Assembly (NCBI GenBank): GCA_002339745.1
Contig: DDKP01000054.1
Location: 1 to 7,024, forward strand
Length of the DNA stretch: 7,024 nt
From: Firmicutes bacterium UBA2595
GTDB taxonomy: Bacteria > Bacillota > Thermincolia > Thermincolales > UBA2595
Direction of reading: 5' to 3'
Shown here one piece after another: positions 6,130 through 7,024 of this stretch. Numbering within the stretch: the stretch's first letter is position 1; the number at the start of each line of letters is the position of its first letter. Made by a program: the position numbers and the translations under genes. Below the pieces are notes generated by a model. That model ran no database searches and had not been told where the DNA came from. It was given only the letters and a program-made list of their open reading frames with translations.

Positions 6130-6136
6130 TGTCGAA
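6130..6136 (+). promoter_or_regulatory. Possible Spo0A box between the EF-G-like and glutaredoxin genes
   Basis: TGTCGAA, followed by AA, matches the 0A-box core and lies in the divergent intergenic region (5969-6279), about 30 bases before the TTGACC of the glutaredoxin promoter candidate. A single short match has little weight alone. Confidence 0.22.
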
Positions 6137-6164
6137 AATTTTGAATTTCCTTCATTTTCATAAT

Positions 6165-6193
6165 TTGACCAGATTTATGAAGCAATATGCAAT
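6165..6193 (+). promoter_or_regulatory. Sigma-A type promoter candidate for the glutaredoxin gene
   Basis: TTGACC (6165-6170, 5 of 6 to consensus) and TGCAAT (6188-6193, 4 of 6) are 17 bases apart. The leader would be about 80 bases. A TATACT at 6232-6237 is an alternative -10 but lacks a -35. Confidence 0.4.
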
Positions 6194-6279
6194 GCCTGCA
6201 GCCGTATAGCAGCCCTGCTCCCCGGATAAGATATACTTAAGACTTAATTTCACAGCACATTTACGAAAGGAGACTTTAC

Positions 6280-6513
6280 ATGGCTGACAACATAATATTA
6301 TACACAACTCCGGCCTGACCGGCGTGTCATCAAGTGAAAGAGTTTCTTTCACGAAAAGGCGTAAAATACACTGACTATGACGTATCTGCAGACTCTAAAG
6401 CCCGGCAGGAAATGGTAGCCAAAACAGGAAGTATGGCCGTACCGACTCTGATTATTGATGGTAATACGGTCATCGGTTTTGACCGCCGCAAAATTGAAAG
6501 TATGATTCATTAG
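6280..6513 (+). CDS. Selenocysteine-containing glutaredoxin-like protein (YruB/NrdH type), UGA at codon 13
   Basis: From the ATG at 6280, with AAAGGAG 7 bases upstream, the frame reads 77 residues to TAG at 6511-6513 with a single interruption, TGA at 6316-6318. Reading TGA as selenocysteine gives 'LYTTPAUPACHQVKEFL', where glutaredoxins have TPxCPxC; so U13 replaces the nucleophilic cysteine and C16 is the resolving cysteine. After the TGA the protein is a full thioredoxin fold: helix 'HQVKEFLSRKGV', strand 'YTDYDV', the cis-proline segment 'MAVPTLIIDG' (P54) and the closing 'VIGFDRRKIESMI' typical of YruB-family glutaredoxins. The likely role is thiol-disulfide exchange in the cytoplasm, with the selenol as attacking group; the electron donor is not known. 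A SECIS-like hairpin follows the UGA at once. A nonsense mutation is unlikely, because the stop falls exactly on the redox residue and the rest is intact. The 3' end overlaps the convergent rnhA by 4 bases. Confidence 0.87.
6334..6352 (+). promoter_or_regulatory. Bacterial SECIS element candidate
   Basis: GTGAAAG (6334-6340), loop AGTTT, CTTTCAC (6346-6352) make a perfect 7-bp stem inside the coding sequence. The loop G at 6342 is 24 bases after the UGA. Bacterial SECIS hairpins sit directly downstream of the UGA with a G in the apical loop at roughly this distance, where SelB binds. Sequence varies between genes, so position, stem and loop G are the evidence. Confidence 0.75.
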
Positions 6514-6968
6514 CGGGAACCATTTAGGCCGTTAGTCCCTTTTAGTATTTCTTCCCTGGCCAACTGGTCGCACCTGTTGTTATATTCGTTATCGGAATGT
6601 CCTTTAACTTTTACCCATTCCACCCGGTGTCTCGCTGTAAGAGCAGCCAGCTTTTCCCAAAGGTCCTGGTTTTCCACAGGCCCTTTGTGGCTGGTCTTCC
6701 AACCGTTCAATTGCCATTTGGTCAGCCACCCCTGCTGGAAGGAATTGACCAGATATGCGCTGTCACTGTATAAAGTAACACGACAGGGCTCCTTCAGCGT
6801 TTCAAGGGCCTTAACAGCCGCCGTCAATTCCATCCTGTTATTTGTTGTCTCAGGTTCAAATCCGGAGATTTCCTTTTCATGAGGTCCAAATTTCAGGACA
6901 GCCGCCCATCCCCCCGGACCCGGGTTGCCGGAACAAGCTCCGTCCGTGTAAATGACTACCCGTTTCAC
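6510..6968 (-). CDS. rnhA: Ribonuclease HI
   Basis: RNase HI cuts the RNA strand of RNA:DNA hybrids, removing R-loops and replication primers. Counting 152 residues from GTG at 6968, all catalytic residues of the E. coli enzyme are present: D9 in 'YTDGACSGNPGPGG', E47 in 'NNRMEL', D69 in 'YSDS', H124 in 'VKGHSDNEYNNRCD' and D134. The basic handle region is visible as 'WLTKWQLNGWKTSHKGPVENQDLW' in two parts (81-92 and 93-104). GTG at 6968 is chosen because AAAGGGAG lies 6 bases upstream and the product starts MKRVVIYTDG as in the family. A TTG 27 bases further upstream has no ribosome binding site. Its stop codon overlaps that of the glutaredoxin gene, and the two genes converge with no room for a separate terminator. 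Confidence 0.95.
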   Translation of the reverse strand: MKRVVIYTDGACSGNPGPGGWAAVLKFGPHEKEISGFEPETTNNRMELTAAVKALETLKEPCRVTLYSDSAYLVNSFQQGWLTKWQLNGWKTSHKGPVENQDLWEKLAALTARHRVEWVKVKGHSDNEYNNRCDQLAREEILKGTNGLNGSR

Positions 6969-7002
6969 TTGATACTCCCTTTCTGTCAGGTTCAATATTT
7001 TA

Positions 7003-7024
7003 AGGAGGGAAAGACAAAAATCAT
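7003..7024 (+). promoter_or_regulatory. Ribosome-binding-like sequence at right edge, possible plus-strand gene outside
   Basis: AGGAGGG at about 7003-7009 on the plus strand lies divergent to rnhA, and the window ends in AT, which could open an ATG. The spacing would be long (about 13 bases) and no coding sequence is available, so this only flags a possible neighbour. Confidence 0.2.

Noticed and set aside
6316..6318. TGA as a disabling nonsense mutation in the glutaredoxin gene
   Set aside because: It replaces exactly the redox cysteine, the downstream frame is intact and conserved in pattern, and a SECIS-like hairpin follows at the right distance.
6158..6352. Minus-strand 64-codon frame over the glutaredoxin start
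   Set aside because: No ribosome binding site and no recognisable protein; the opposite strand has a good start and a conserved fold.

Overview
The window looks like chromosome of an anaerobic, spore-forming Firmicute of the class Clostridia, possibly Thermincola- or Peptococcaceae-like; the rank below class is inference. The evidence is a spore photoproduct lyase with a forespore-type promoter candidate, a CooC-type nickel-insertion ATPase of the carbon monoxide dehydrogenase world, a glutaredoxin whose redox codon is an in-frame TGA read as selenocysteine, and strong AAGGAGG-type ribosome binding sites.

Layout. Minus strand, 1-1277: N-terminal 425 residues of a secreted protein built from Ig-like repeats, running off the left edge. 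1366-1407: terminator. Minus, 1422-2670: an acidic 65-residue protein overlapping a spore photoproduct lyase gene, behind a sigma-F/G-like promoter. 2742-2765: terminator. Minus, 2786-3559: CooC-like ATPase with good promoters upstream. 3740-3942: noncoding patch of nested palindromes and a duplicated core, resembling a MITE or large REP-type element, abutting the stop codon of the next gene. Minus, 3941-5968: a divergent EF-G-like GTPase starting at TTG, with a GC-rich hairpin in its leader. Plus, 6280-6513: the selenocysteine glutaredoxin, invisible to a standard gene caller because of its TGA at codon 13. Minus, 6510-6968: ribonuclease HI starting at GTG, tail-to-tail with the glutaredoxin gene. 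The right edge carries a plus-strand ribosome-binding-like sequence that may belong to a gene outside.

The genes do not form one pathway. They are mostly separate transcription units: spore DNA repair (small ORF plus splB), metallocentre assembly (cooC), translation (EF-G-like), thiol/selenol redox (glutaredoxin) and RNA:DNA hybrid removal (rnhA). The two strongest points are the hidden UGA-encoded glutaredoxin with a bacterial SECIS-like hairpin just after the UGA, and a spore photoproduct lyase in which the catalytic hydrogen-donor cysteine of the Bacillus enzyme is alanine while an extra cysteine sits 14 residues before the iron-sulfur motif.
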